This document shows positions 27,204 through 36,589 of a DNA stretch of 64,000 nt, piece after piece. Made by a program: the position numbers and the translations under genes. Each line of letters starts with the position of its first letter. Positions within the stretch are counted from its first letter, which is position 1. Location: contig NZ_AP019740.1 of the NCBI RefSeq assembly GCF_006757745.1, positions 1,240,001 to 1,304,000 of the forward strand, read 5' to 3'. The DNA is from Acinetobacter radioresistens DSM 6976 = NBRC 102413 = CIP 103788 (GTDB lineage Bacteria > Pseudomonadota > Gammaproteobacteria > Pseudomonadales > Moraxellaceae). The notes beneath the pieces are model-generated. The model had not been told where the DNA came from and did no database searches. It was given only the letters and a program-made list of their open reading frames with translations.

Positions 27204-28088
27204 ATGACACAACAAATGTCTGCAGGTTTAAGATTTAGACAAGCATTGGAAGCAGAAAAACCGCTACAGATCATGGGCACAGTGAATGCCTATGCAGCCA
27301 TGCTGGCAACCCAGGTAGGCTATAAAGCAATATATTTATCAGGTGCAGGTGTGGCGAACTATTCATACGGTTTACCTGATCTGGGCATGACCAGTCTAGA
27401 TAATGTTCTAGAAGATGTACGCCGTATTACTGAACGTGTAGATACTCCTTTACTGGTTGATATCGATACAGGCTGGGGCGGCGCTTTTAATATCGCCCGC
27501 AGTATTAAACAGATGATCCGTGCAGGTGCGGCGGCAGTTCATATTGAGGATCAGGTTGCCCAAAAACGTTGTGGACACCGTCCAAATAAAGAAATTGTGT
27601 CACAGCAGGAAATGGTTGACCGTATTAAAGCTGCAGCCGATGCAAAAATTGACCCCAATTTTGTCTTGATGGCACGAACCGATGCGCTGCAAAAAGAAGG
27701 CCTGCAGGCAGTAATTGACCGTGCCTGTGCTTGTGTTGAAGCAGGTGCAGATGCAATTTTTGCCGAAGCCATGACCGATATTACCATGTACCGCACTGTA
27801 TGCGATGCTGTGGGTGTGCCAGTGCTTGCCAATATAACCGAGTTTGGTGATACCCCTTATTATACAACAGAAGAGCTGGCTGAGCAGGGCATTCGTATGG
27901 TGTTGTATCCGCTTTCTGCAACACGCGCCATGCAAAAAGCAGCGCTTGAAGTGATGCGCTCCGTTCGTGAACAAGGTACACAGGTGCATGTTTTAGATAA
28001 GATGCAACCACGAAAAGAACTTTACGAATTTTTAGATTATCACTCTTTTGAAAATACCTTAGACAAACTCTTCAAGCAGGAGAATTAA
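27204..28088 (+). CDS. prpB: 2-methylisocitrate lyase
   Basis: This enzyme cleaves 2-methylisocitrate to pyruvate and succinate, the last step of the methylcitrate cycle of propionyl-CoA breakdown. The 294-residue TIM barrel shows '[19 protein letters not shown]', the Mg-binding 'DIDTGWGG' and the catalytic 'KRCGHRP' with its Cys. I use ATG 27204 ([11 protein letters not shown]), which has GGAAGAG upstream, rather than an in-frame GTG at 27192. prpC follows after four bases. Confidence 0.95.
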   Translation: MTQQMSAGLRFRQALEAEKPLQIMGTVNAYAAMLATQVGYKAIYLSGAGVANYSYGLPDLGMTSLDNVLEDVRRITERVDTPLLVDIDTGWGGAFNIARSIKQMIRAGAAAVHIEDQVAQKRCGHRPNKEIVSQQEMVDRIKAAADAKIDPNFVLMARTDALQKEGLQAVIDRACACVEAGADAIFAEAMTDITMYRTVCDAVGVPVLANITEFGDTPYYTTEELAEQGIRMVLYPLSATRAMQKAALEVMRSVREQGTQVHVLDKMQPRKELYEFLDYHSFENTLDKLFKQEN

Positions 28089-28092
28089 AACA

Positions 28093-29235
28093 ATGGCTGA
28101 AGGAAAAGTACTAACAGGCGCTGGACTGCGCGGACAGGTCGCTGGTAAAACTGCACTTTCAACTGTAGGAAAAAGTGGAGCAGGCCTGACTTATCGTGGT
28201 TATGACGTACAGGATCTGGCAGAAAACTGTCAGTTTGAAGAAGTGGCTTATCTGATTTTCTTTGGTGAGTTGCCGACTGCTGAGCAGCTGGCTTCTTACA
28301 AGGAGAAGTTAAAGTCTTTGCGTCAACTGCCCCAAGCTTTAAAAGAAGTACTGGAACGTATCCCGGCTGATTCACATCCGATGGATGTTATGCGTACTGG
28401 TGTTTCAATGCTGGGGAATCTGGAAACAGAAAAATCATTTGACCAGCAGCAGGATATCGCAGACCGTATCCTGGCGACTTTACCAGCAATTATCTGCTAT
28501 TGGTATCGTTATAGTCATGATGGTGTACGTATTGAAGAAAGTACTGATGATGATTCTATTGGTGCACAGTTCCTGCATTTGTTACACGGTAAAAAACCCA
28601 ATGAACTGCATGAACAGGTGATGAATGTATCACTCATTTTGTATGCAGAGCATGAATTCAATGCTTCAACTTTTACTGCACGTGTCTGCGCTTCTACTTT
28701 ATCTGATATGCATTCGTGCATTACTGGCGCAATTGGTTCATTACGTGGTCCGTTACATGGTGGCGCCAATGAAGCCGCTATGGATATGATTGAAAACTGG
28801 CAGTCTCCAGAAGAAGCTGAGCGTGAGATGCTGGGCATGCTGGAACGTAAAGAAAAAATCATGGGCTTTGGTCATGCCATCTATAAAGACAATGATCCGC
28901 GTAATGGGATTATTAAAGTCTGGTCTGAGCGTCTTGCGAATGATGTCGGAGATACTGTTCTATATCCGGTATCGGTACGTTGTGAAGAAGTCATGTGGCG
29001 CGAGAAAAAGCTATTCTGTAATGCGGATTTCTTCCATGCCTCGGCTTATCATTTTATGGGTATTCCAACAAAGCTGTTTACACCGATTTTTGTAATGAGC
29101 CGTGTTACTGGCTGGGCTGCTCATGTAATGGAGCAGCGTGCAGATAACCGTATTATTCGCCCAAGCGCTGATTATATCGGTCATGAACTGCGTAAAGTTA
29201 TACCTATTGCTGAGCGTAGCAAGCAGTCTGCTTAA
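28093..29235 (+). CDS. prpC: 2-methylcitrate synthase
   Basis: This enzyme condenses propionyl-CoA with oxaloacetate. The 380 residues fit the short citrate-synthase type II family that includes PrpC, not the approximately 430-residue GltA. Catalytic residues lie in 'RGPLHGGANEAAM' (His), 'MGFGHAIYK' (His) and 'RPSADYIG' (Asp). Its position four bases after prpB supports PrpC over citrate synthase. Unusually for the pathway, no acnD, prpF or prpD follows; a terminator and an unrelated gene do. Confidence 0.95.
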   Translation: MAEGKVLTGAGLRGQVAGKTALSTVGKSGAGLTYRGYDVQDLAENCQFEEVAYLIFFGELPTAEQLASYKEKLKSLRQLPQALKEVLERIPADSHPMDVMRTGVSMLGNLETEKSFDQQQDIADRILATLPAIICYWYRYSHDGVRIEESTDDDSIGAQFLHLLHGKKPNELHEQVMNVSLILYAEHEFNASTFTARVCASTLSDMHSCITGAIGSLRGPLHGGANEAAMDMIENWQSPEEAEREMLGMLERKEKIMGFGHAIYKDNDPRNGIIKVWSERLANDVGDTVLYPVSVRCEEVMWREKKLFCNADFFHASAYHFMGIPTKLFTPIFVMSRVTGWAAHVMEQRADNRIIRPSADYIGHELRKVIPIAERSKQSA

Positions 29236-29246
29236 TACTGAAATAT

Positions 29247-29279
29247 AAAAAGCAGAGGCATAATGCCTCTGCTTTTTTA
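29247..29279. terminator. terminator between prpC and the convergent hypothetical gene
   Basis: AAAAGCAGAGGCA-taa-TGCCTCTGCTTTTTT. The symmetrical A and T flanks allow it to act for both convergent genes. Confidence 0.92.
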
Positions 29280-29297
29280 TGAAGTATAAATTTAGCG

Positions 29298-29933
29298 TTA
29301 TATTTTACTTTTTACTGTTAAAGAAATCGGGTCTTCAGTGGTATAGCCCGTTTCTTCAGGAAATGCCAGATAACGTACTGTTACCAAGACTTGGTTTTGT
29401 GCGGGAATATAATATGCTTGTTTGACTGAAAGTGAAGGTTTATAGCTGACAGCCTGCTGTAGCTGACTGTTGAACCATATAGAACTCACCTTATATTGAT
29501 AAGTGTATTGAGGTACTTTGAGAGTTTTATCTATCCAAATTGCTGGCACATTCGTTTGCTGTTTTTTTAAAATATGAATATTAAAAATTTTGGGAGTAAT
29601 AAGCTGTAAAGGTTGAAGTCGTTGTTTTATTTTATTGAGTTCAGGCCGAAGTACATCAATTGACTGGTCATAATCAATCTTCCGGGTGCGTTGATTAATG
29701 TATAAAGAATTTACTTTAAACAGCTTGGGTGGTTGATTAGCTTTATAAAACTGATAGTAATAAAGTTGCGGCAGGCGGCCACGTCCATCTTCATAATGGC
29801 GTAACAAATAAACTTTTTTGTCGGTAGGTTCATACCCTAAAAATTCAATATACTGCCCACCACCAACTGTAGCATGACTGATCATAGGTATAGCTATACA
29901 TAAAGGTATAGTAAATAAAATAGGCTTTAACAT
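29298..29933 (-). CDS. secreted hypothetical protein
   Basis: A 211-residue protein with a signal peptide (about residues 1-21, ending 'PMISHA') and a basic, tyrosine-rich, beta-prone mature part. AGGA lies eight bases before the ATG. No family motif or enzyme signature is recognised. It stands alone between two hairpins, so it is its own transcription unit. Confidence 0.72.
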   Translation of the reverse strand: MLKPILFTIPLCIAIPMISHATVGGGQYIEFLGYEPTDKKVYLLRHYEDGRGRLPQLYYYQFYKANQPPKLFKVNSLYINQRTRKIDYDQSIDVLRPELNKIKQRLQPLQLITPKIFNIHILKKQQTNVPAIWIDKTLKVPQYTYQYKVSSIWFNSQLQQAVSYKPSLSVKQAYYIPAQNQVLVTVRYLAFPEETGYTTEDPISLTVKSKI

Positions 29934-30091
29934 AGCTTTTGTCCTACCAGATAGTCATAAGCTATAAATGCCATAAACTGGTAAATTTTTAAAGAAGACT
30001 TTTACATGGGGACTATCAGCAATAAAACAGATTTTTACTTATTATTTTAATTATTCCAAGCTGGTTATGAGCAATAAAAAGTAAATAATTT

Positions 30092-30117
30092 CAATAGCAC
30101 TTTAAAAAAGTGCTATT
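30092..30117 (-). terminator. hairpin downstream of glnG
   Basis: AATAGCACTT / AAGTGCTATT forms a 10-pair stem starting 16 bases after the glnG stop. The tract following on the minus strand is AT-rich but not a true T-run, so termination may be weak. Confidence 0.5.
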
Positions 30118-30132
30118 GATAACAGGAAGAAG

Positions 30133-31608
30133 TTAATCTTCAATTTCTTCTTCGATCTCATCGTCGGCTGTACTCATACCCAGTTCTTTAAGTTTACGAG
30201 TCAGCGTGTTACGACCCCAGCCTAAAAGCTCGGCAGCATGACGTTTACGTCCACGAGTTTGTTGCAGTGCTGCCTGAATCAAAGTACGCTCAAACAGGGG
30301 TGTGGCAATATCCAGAATTTTCATTTCACCATTTTGCAGTTTCTGAATCGCCCACTGACCTAACAGTTCATCCCACTGCTGGCTGGAGGCACGCTGTATG
30401 CTAGGAGATGAAATGGAGGCGTCTTCAGCCCTCTGGATGGGTATCTGTTTAAGTTCTGGAGGAAGATCTTCTGGATAAATTTCTCGGCCAGTAATCATGA
30501 CCGTTAGCCAGCGGCAGGTATTTTCAAGTTGACGTACATTACCCGGCCAAGGAAGTTGCTGCATATACTGTACGGTTTCCTGTCGCAGTATTTTTGGGCT
30601 AACTCCCAGTTCTTTACCTGCACGCGCCAAGAAATGCTGAGCCAGCATTGGAATATCTTCACTACGGTGCGCAAGTTTAGGAATATGAATCCGGATAACA
30701 TTTAAACGGTGAAATAAGTCTTCACGGAAACGGCCATCGTGAACCAGTTTTTCCAAATCCTGATGAGTTGCAGTCACAATACGGACATCAACTTTTACTG
30801 ATATATGTCCACCCACCCGATAAAATTCACCATCGGCCAATACACGTAAAAGGCGGGTTTGTGTTTCAAAAGGCATATCTCCAATTTCATCAAGAAAAAG
30901 AGTTCCGCCATTGGCCTGTTCAAAACGTCCCTGACGCTGACTGTTTGCGCCGGTAAAAGCACCCTTTTCATGACCGAACAGTTCAGTTTCAATCAGATCT
31001 TTTGGAATAGCCGCCATATTCAGGGCAATAAATGGTTTGTTTTTTCGTGGTGAATGCTTGTGTAAAGCATGTGCTACCAGCTCTTTGCCTGTACCGGATT
31101 CACCATTGATTAAGACAGTAATATGAGACTGTGTTAAACGGCCAATTGCACGGAATACTTCCTGCATCGCCGGCGATTCACCTATTATTTCGGTTGACTG
31201 GATAGGAGCAGTAACTCGGGATTCCTGTTGCTGCAATTTACTGATATGCAAAATTGCACGTTGTACCAGAGCCAAGGCTTCATCGATATCGAAAGGTTTG
31301 GGTAAATATTCAAAAGCACCTGTCTGGTAACTTGATACTGCAGATTCAAGGTCAGAATGTGCAGTCATAATAATGACTGGTAAATCGGGGTTACTCTGTT
31401 TGACTTTGCTTAGAAAGGTGAGCCCGTCAATACCAGGCATGCGTATGTCGGTTAAAATAACATCTGGTGGTGCCAGCATAAGCTGATCCAGGGCAGACTG
31501 GGCCTCTTCAAAGCTTGTTACCTCGAAACCTTCTTCTTTGAAAGTTTTTTCCAGTACCCAGCGCATGGTGCGGTCATCATCAATAACCCAGATTTTATTT
31601 TGCGGCAT
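30133..31608 (-). CDS. glnG: nitrogen regulator NR(I), NtrC
   Basis: A sigma-54 enhancer-binding response regulator. The 491 residues comprise a receiver domain (1-120) with phospho-acceptor Asp54 in 'LTDIRMPGIDG', a AAA+ domain (about 145-370) with Walker A 'GESGTGKE' and the sigma-54 contact loop 'GAFTGA', and a C-terminal Fis-type HTH ('RKRHAAELLGWGRNTLTRKL'). It ends in an unusual acidic tail. Its start lies inside the glnL 3' end with a 14-base overlap, so the two are translationally coupled. Confidence 0.96.
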   Translation of the reverse strand: MPQNKIWVIDDDRTMRWVLEKTFKEEGFEVTSFEEAQSALDQLMLAPPDVILTDIRMPGIDGLTFLSKVKQSNPDLPVIIMTAHSDLESAVSSYQTGAFEYLPKPFDIDEALALVQRAILHISKLQQQESRVTAPIQSTEIIGESPAMQEVFRAIGRLTQSHITVLINGESGTGKELVAHALHKHSPRKNKPFIALNMAAIPKDLIETELFGHEKGAFTGANSQRQGRFEQANGGTLFLDEIGDMPFETQTRLLRVLADGEFYRVGGHISVKVDVRIVTATHQDLEKLVHDGRFREDLFHRLNVIRIHIPKLAHRSEDIPMLAQHFLARAGKELGVSPKILRQETVQYMQQLPWPGNVRQLENTCRWLTVMITGREIYPEDLPPELKQIPIQRAEDASISSPSIQRASSQQWDELLGQWAIQKLQNGEMKILDIATPLFERTLIQAALQQTRGRKRHAAELLGWGRNTLTRKLKELGMSTADDEIEEEIED

Positions 31609-32704
31609 GGTTTAACTCCCAAGGTAAATATAAGCTGAATATGGTTTGTCCTGGAACAGACTGGCATTCAATCATGCCGTTATGCTGGTGCATAATGTTC
31701 TGTGCAATGCTTAAACCTAGTCCAGTGCCTTTGGCACGTCCGGTAACAAGTGGATAAAAAACGGATTCCTGTATTTCTTCTGGAACACCCGGTCCATTAT
31801 CTTCAATGTCTATACGTATAGCAGAGCGATGTAATAATCCATTAATTGTCACCAGTCGCTGTATACGTGTTCTAAAAATAAGTTCAGGCCGGTGATGCAC
31901 AAAAAATTCCCTGTTTTCTGATATTGCCTGTACTGCATTTGCACCAATATTGAGCATAACCTGGATTAATTGATCGCGGTCAGCATGAACTTCAGGTAAG
32001 GACAAATCATAATCCCGCACAATCTTGATTTTATTTTTAGTCTGATTGGCAATTAATGAGCGTACACGTTCTAATGGCTCATGAATATTGACATTTTCAT
32101 AGCTTGGTAACTGACGCGAACCCAGCATGATATCTGCCAGATTTCTAAGCCGGTCTACTTCATTAATAATAATATCGGTAAATTCTGCATATTGCGGGTC
32201 ATTCAGGCTGCGTGCCAGTAGCTGGGTGGCCCCTCTGATACCTGCTAGCGGATTTTTAATTTCATGTGCTACACCACGGATCAATTGCCGTGCGACCTGA
32301 TGCTGCTGAATAAAGTTCTCTTCTTTGGAAATTTTGAGCATGCGGTCAATCGGATTAATTTCAATTATGAGCAGGGGGTGATAGGATTTACCCGAATTTA
32401 GCTCTGAAACGGTATAATCTACATGAATATCCTTAAAATTGACGCTAACAATTGCCTCACGGCGGGTATAAGGCTGGCCTGTTTTAAAAGTGTTGAGCAG
32501 TGCTTCTTCTGTATTAAAAGTATCATCCGGTGTTTGCAGTAAATTAATAACAGGAAGGCCACTTGCACGTAACAGGCTAATATCAAACAGTGCTTCACAA
32601 GAAGAATTCAGGTAGAAAATATCGAGATTGCTATCGACAAGTAAAATTGCTGTAGTCAAGTGGTCTACAAGTAAACGATAGTCAATTTCTGTATATTGCT
32701 CCAT
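31595..32704 (-). CDS. glnL: nitrogen sensor kinase NR(II), NtrB
   Basis: A soluble histidine kinase/phosphatase that controls NtrC according to PII signalling. The 369 residues contain a PAS domain (about 11-110), the phospho-acceptor His147 in 'GVAHEIKNPLAGIRG', and a HATPase domain with 'NIGANAVQAI', 'DNGPGVP' and 'GTGLGLSIAQN'. No membrane segment is present, as expected for NtrB. glnA is not upstream; rimO is divergent instead. A sigma-54-like promoter lies 80 bases upstream. Confidence 0.95.
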   Translation of the reverse strand: MEQYTEIDYRLLVDHLTTAILLVDSNLDIFYLNSSCEALFDISLLRASGLPVINLLQTPDDTFNTEEALLNTFKTGQPYTRREAIVSVNFKDIHVDYTVSELNSGKSYHPLLIIEINPIDRMLKISKEENFIQQHQVARQLIRGVAHEIKNPLAGIRGATQLLARSLNDPQYAEFTDIIINEVDRLRNLADIMLGSRQLPSYENVNIHEPLERVRSLIANQTKNKIKIVRDYDLSLPEVHADRDQLIQVMLNIGANAVQAISENREFFVHHRPELIFRTRIQRLVTINGLLHRSAIRIDIEDNGPGVPEEIQESVFYPLVTGRAKGTGLGLSIAQNIMHQHNGMIECQSVPGQTIFSLYLPWELNHAAK

Positions 32705-32783
32705 TATTTGATCATTCCTGTATTAAAATAGCGCAATGCTTTCTTCATAAAACTCTTTCATGACTTCATTTAAGTAAGATTAA

Positions 32784-32798
32784 GCAAAATATAAGCCA
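32784..32798 (-). promoter_or_regulatory. candidate sigma-54 promoter of glnLG
   Basis: On the minus strand TGGCTTATATTTTGC has GG and GC exactly 10 bases apart, preceded by T and followed by T, matching the conserved YTGGC and TTGCW elements. It lies 80 bases before the glnL start. Only the AC of the consensus TGGCAC is missing. Confidence 0.5.
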
Positions 32799-32930
32799 AC
32801 TCTAAAAGATTTGAAAATTTTTTAGTTTATAAGGACTAATAATTTGAAATATATAATTAAATTTTTAAATTTAAAAACATAAAAAATACTTAAATTATAA
32901 AATGTCTACTTATTTAAGTAAAAAATATTA

Positions 32931-32947
32931 TGAACCAAATTGGTGCA
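32931..32947. promoter_or_regulatory. candidate NtrC-binding dyad
   Basis: Read on the minus strand, TGCACCAATTTGGTTCA agrees at 14 of 17 positions with the classical site TGCACCAAAATGGTGCA. It lies about 165 bases upstream of the start point predicted for the sigma-54-like promoter, a normal enhancer distance. A GGTGCA half-site follows at 32983-32988. Confidence 0.5.
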
Positions 32948-32968
32948 ACTATAACATTTATATATAAT
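32940..32968 (+). promoter_or_regulatory. candidate sigma-70 promoter of rimO
   Basis: TTGGTG (32940-32945) and a perfect TATAAT (32963-32968) are separated by 17 bases. The -35 box overlaps the NtrC-like dyad. Confidence 0.45.
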
Positions 32969-33070
32969 GTTGGATGTATATTGGTGCATTGCATAAAGAG
33001 TCGGGATTTAACCTATGCTTGGAACAAGAAAAGACATACAATACGCGCATTCTAGTGGAGCGCAGGATTC

Positions 33071-34414
33071 ATGAAGTCCCCCAAAGTCGGTTTTGTTTCT
33101 TTAGGTTGTCCTAAGGCATTGGTAGATTCTGAACGAATCTTAACTCAGTTGAAAACTGAAGGTTATCAAGTAGCATCAGATTACGATGGTGCTGATTTAG
33201 TTGTTGTAAATACCTGTGGTTTTATCGAATCGGCAGTACAAGAATCCTTGGATGCGATTGGCGAAGCCATGAGTGAAAATGGCCGGGTCATTGTAACCGG
33301 TTGTCTTGGAAAAGATGAAGACAAGATTCGCCAAATGCACCCGAATGTCCTGAAAGTGACTGGTGCAGCAGCGTATGAAGATGTTATGTCTGCAGTACAT
33401 CAGTATGTGCCGGCACCACCCAAGCATAATCCTTTTATTGATCTGGTTCCTGAACAGGGCGTTCGTCTGACCCCTAAACATTATGCATATTTAAAAATAT
33501 CAGAAGGGTGTAATCATCGCTGTACATTCTGCATTATTCCAAGTATGCGCGGTGATCTGGTTTCACGTCCGGTTGGTTCTGTGCTTGAAGAAGCTGCTGC
33601 ACTTAAGCGTGCCGGTGTAAGAGAAATTCTGGTCATTTCTCAGGATACTTCAGCCTATGGTGTCGATACCAAGTATAAGCTTGATTTCTGGAATGGACAG
33701 CCGGTAAAAACCAAATTCTTCGACATGTGTGAAGCACTAGGGCAACTGGGAATTTGGGTGCGTCTGCATTATGTCTACCCTTACCCACATGTGGATGCTG
33801 TTATTGACTTAATGGCGCAAGGTAAGATCTTACCTTATCTGGATATCCCATTCCAACATGCCAGTCCGCGTATTCTGAAGTTGATGAAACGTCCCGCGCA
33901 TAGTGAAAATACGCTAGAACGCTTAAAAGTATGGCGAGAAAAATGTCCTGATCTCGTGATTCGTTCGACATTTGTAGTAGGTTTCCCCGGTGAAACTGAA
34001 GAAGATTTTCAAATTTTGCTGGAATGGCTCAAAGAAGCTCAGCTTGACCGTGTAGGCTGCTTTACCTATTCACCTGTAGAAGGTGCAACTGCAAATGATC
34101 TGCCAGATCATGTGCCAGAAGAAGTAAAGCAGGAGCGTTATGAGCGTTTTATGCAGGTACAGCAGGAAATTTCAGCTGCAAAACTGCAAAAGCGTATTGG
34201 TCAAACTATGACGGTGCTAGTTGATAATCTGGAAGAAGAATTTCCAGTTGCTGTTGCCCGCTCTTATGCTGATGCGCCAGAAATTGATGGTAATGTATTT
34301 GTAGAAGATATTGATAAGAGCCAGATCAAGTCCGGCGATCTGCTTGAGGTGGAAATTACAGATGCAGATGAATATGACCTGTTTGCAAAGCTGATCCGTA
34401 TCAAGTCGGTTTAA
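33071..34414 (+). CDS. rimO: ribosomal protein S12 methylthiotransferase
   Basis: A radical-SAM enzyme that adds a methylthio group to the conserved Asp of ribosomal protein S12. The 447 residues show the N-terminal UPF0004 domain with Cys ligands ('[12 protein letters not shown]', 'NTCGFIESA', 'VTGCLGK'), the radical-SAM motif CNHRCTFC with SAM-binding 'ISEGCNH', and a C-terminal TRAM domain from about residue 375. The '[10 protein letters not shown]' form distinguishes RimO from MiaB. Transcribed alone, with 58 bases before pyrH. Confidence 0.96.
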   Translation: MKSPKVGFVSLGCPKALVDSERILTQLKTEGYQVASDYDGADLVVVNTCGFIESAVQESLDAIGEAMSENGRVIVTGCLGKDEDKIRQMHPNVLKVTGAAAYEDVMSAVHQYVPAPPKHNPFIDLVPEQGVRLTPKHYAYLKISEGCNHRCTFCIIPSMRGDLVSRPVGSVLEEAAALKRAGVREILVISQDTSAYGVDTKYKLDFWNGQPVKTKFFDMCEALGQLGIWVRLHYVYPYPHVDAVIDLMAQGKILPYLDIPFQHASPRILKLMKRPAHSENTLERLKVWREKCPDLVIRSTFVVGFPGETEEDFQILLEWLKEAQLDRVGCFTYSPVEGATANDLPDHVPEEVKQERYERFMQVQQEISAAKLQKRIGQTMTVLVDNLEEEFPVAVARSYADAPEIDGNVFVEDIDKSQIKSGDLLEVEITDADEYDLFAKLIRIKSV

Positions 34415-34472
34415 ACACCGTAGCTTAATATACAAAAAAGAATTTAATTTTAAACCGATTTGGAGTGAAATT

Positions 34473-35201
34473 ATGGCAGATAGTAATAGCCCGCGTTATT
34501 CACGCATCCTGCTTAAATTGTCAGGTGAAGCCCTGTCAGGTAATAAAGACATGGGTATCGATGCGAATGTGCTTGATCAAATGTCTTTATCTATTGCGCA
34601 CTTGGTAGGTCTGGGCGTACAGGTAGGTATTGTGGTAGGTGGCGGCAATCTTTATCGTGGAAGTCAGCTGCAAAAAGATGGTTTGGTAGGTCGTGTAACA
34701 GGGGACCAAATGGGCATGCTGGCTACAGTGATGAATGGCCTGGCCCTACGTGATGCTCTGGTGCGCCGTAACATCAAAACCCGGTTAATGTCAGCATTAC
34801 CGATTGGTACGGTGGTTGAGTCTTACTCTAGTCGTGATGCGATTCGTCATCTGGGCCAGAACGAAGTATGTGTATTTGTAGCAGGTACAGGTAACCCATT
34901 CTTTACAACTGATACAGCGGCTTGCCTGCGTGGTATTGAAATTGAGGCTAACCTGATTCTAAAAGCTACTAAAGTTGATGGTGTCTATAATAAAGACCCA
35001 AGCAAATATGATGATGCGGTCCGTTATGATCATTTAACTTTTGATCAGGTATTGGATGAGAAGCTAGGTGTGATGGATTTAACAGCAATCTGTCTATGCC
35101 GTGATCACAATGTACCGTTACAAGTATTTGATATGAATAAGTCAGGTGCTTTACTTTCAGTGGTAATGGGTGAAAAAGAAGGTACGCACGTTACGAACTA
35201 A
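34473..35201 (+). CDS. pyrH: uridylate kinase
   Basis: This hexameric enzyme phosphorylates UMP to UDP. The 242 residues belong to the amino-acid kinase family: '[11 protein letters not shown]' at the N-terminus, '[10 protein letters not shown]' and '[17 protein letters not shown]' match bacterial PyrH. Family members are activated by GTP and inhibited by UTP. First gene of the pyrH-frr-uppS run; RBS TTGGAG seven bases before the ATG. Confidence 0.96.
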   Translation: MADSNSPRYSRILLKLSGEALSGNKDMGIDANVLDQMSLSIAHLVGLGVQVGIVVGGGNLYRGSQLQKDGLVGRVTGDQMGMLATVMNGLALRDALVRRNIKTRLMSALPIGTVVESYSSRDAIRHLGQNEVCVFVAGTGNPFFTTDTAACLRGIEIEANLILKATKVDGVYNKDPSKYDDAVRYDHLTFDQVLDEKLGVMDLTAICLCRDHNVPLQVFDMNKSGALLSVVMGEKEGTHVTN

Positions 35202-35278
35202 TGTACGTGTGACCTAAAGCTCTTTATACTATTGCTATTTATACTCCTTTGATTCTATTAAAGTAAGGAAAATCACAT

Positions 35279-35833
35279 ATGATTAACGACCTTAAAAAAG
35301 ACAGCGAACAGCGTATGCAAAAGTCCCTGGAGTCTTTGGAACAGGGTTTTGCTAAAGTCCGTACTGGCCGTGCCCATCCGTCTATCTTAAATGGCGTTAT
35401 GGTTCCTTACTATGGTTCTGATGTACCATTAAACCAGGTTGCAAACGTTGGTGTTGAAGATTCCCGTACTCTGGTGGTTCAGCCTTTTGAACGTACGATG
35501 GTCTCTGCAATTGATAAGGCAATTCGTGAAAGTGATTTGGGTCTGAACCCGATTACTGCAGATGCTATTCGTGTTCCAATGCCTGCACTGACTGAAGAAA
35601 CCCGTCGTGATATGCAGAAGGTTGCCCGTACAGAAGCTGAGAATGCTAAAGTTGCTATCCGTAATATTCGACGTGACGTTCTAGGTGATATCAAGGCATT
35701 ATTGAAGGAAAAAGAAATTTCTGAAGATGATGAGCGCCGTGCTGGTGAAGAGATCCAGAAAATTACTGACAAATATGTTGCTGAAGTTGATAAACGTTTG
35801 GCCGCCAAAGAAGCTGAATTGATGAAGGTCTAA
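35279..35833 (+). CDS. frr: ribosome recycling factor
   Basis: RRF splits post-termination ribosomes together with EF-G. The 184 residues match the family almost exactly, with the long helical bundle flanking '[17 protein letters not shown]' and the C-terminal '[15 protein letters not shown]'. AAGGAAA precedes the ATG. uppS begins three bases after the stop. Confidence 0.97.
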   Translation: MINDLKKDSEQRMQKSLESLEQGFAKVRTGRAHPSILNGVMVPYYGSDVPLNQVANVGVEDSRTLVVQPFERTMVSAIDKAIRESDLGLNPITADAIRVPMPALTEETRRDMQKVARTEAENAKVAIRNIRRDVLGDIKALLKEKEISEDDERRAGEEIQKITDKYVAEVDKRLAAKEAELMKV

Positions 35834-35836
35834 TTC

Positions 35837-36586
35837 ATGACCGCATCCGAAGAGAAACATCTTCCTGAGCATGTTGCCATCATTATGGATGGCAACAACC
35901 GCTTTGCTAAAAAGAATCAGATGCAAAAAGGTGAAGGACATCGTGAAGGTAAAAATGTCCTCGATCCTATTGTTGAGTGCTGTGTAGAACAGGGTGTAAA
36001 AGCTTTAACTGTTTTTGCGTTTTCAAGTGAAAACTGGAATCGCCCGCAGTTTGAGGTCGAGTTGCTCATGTCTCTTCTTGAAGAGACAATTCATGACCAG
36101 ATGCCACGGATGGAAAAGTTCGATATCTGTCTGCGTTTTATCGGAGATCGCTCACGGTTACCTGCACATTTGCGTGAATTAATGTTGCAAGCTGAACAAA
36201 GGACTGCTAATTTCAGCACAATGACGCTTGTTATCGCTGTCAGTTATGGTGGTATGTGGGATATTGCAGAAGCTGCAAAGCAGATTGCTCAAGATGCAGT
36301 AAACCAGAAAATCCAGATTGAAGATATTAATGTTGATTTGTTCGGACAGTACGCCTCGCTTGGAGATTTACCTCCTGTTGATCTGCTGATTCGTACCGGC
36401 GGAGATTATCGGCTTTCGAATTTCCTGCTTTGGCAGGCTGCTTATGCCGAGCTATATTTCACCCCGACGCTATGGCCTGAATTTACCGTAAATGAGTTCA
36501 ACCACGCGCTCAACATTTTTAATAGCCGTGAACGGCGCTTTGGCAAAACTTCAGAGCAAATCCAACAAAAGAAACTTGAGAATTAA
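35837..36586 (+). CDS. uppS: undecaprenyl diphosphate synthase
   Basis: A cis-prenyltransferase that makes the C55 lipid carrier for peptidoglycan and surface glycans. The 249 residues carry 'HVAIIMDGNNRFAKK', whose Asp is the catalytic Mg ligand; most bacteria have MDGNGRWA here, so Gly to Asn and Trp to Phe are differences that I believe are normal for this genus. 'FAFSSENWNRP' and 'RTGGDYRLSNFLLWQ' are the other conserved regions. Tightly linked to frr (3 bases) and cdsA (3 bases). Confidence 0.96.
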   Translation: MTASEEKHLPEHVAIIMDGNNRFAKKNQMQKGEGHREGKNVLDPIVECCVEQGVKALTVFAFSSENWNRPQFEVELLMSLLEETIHDQMPRMEKFDICLRFIGDRSRLPAHLRELMLQAEQRTANFSTMTLVIAVSYGGMWDIAEAAKQIAQDAVNQKIQIEDINVDLFGQYASLGDLPPVDLLIRTGGDYRLSNFLLWQAAYAELYFTPTLWPEFTVNEFNHALNIFNSRERRFGKTSEQIQQKKLEN

Positions 36587-36589
36587 TAA

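Larger units (their letters stand above)
32705..33070. other. regulatory intergenic region between glnL and rimO
   Basis: 366 very AT-rich bases with no credible gene. It holds the sigma-54-like promoter, an NtrC-like dyad and a sigma-70-like promoter facing rimO, each listed separately. Confidence 0.7.

Noticed and set aside
32981..32988. Second full NtrC site
   Set aside because: Only the GGTGCA half matches; the partner half is absent.
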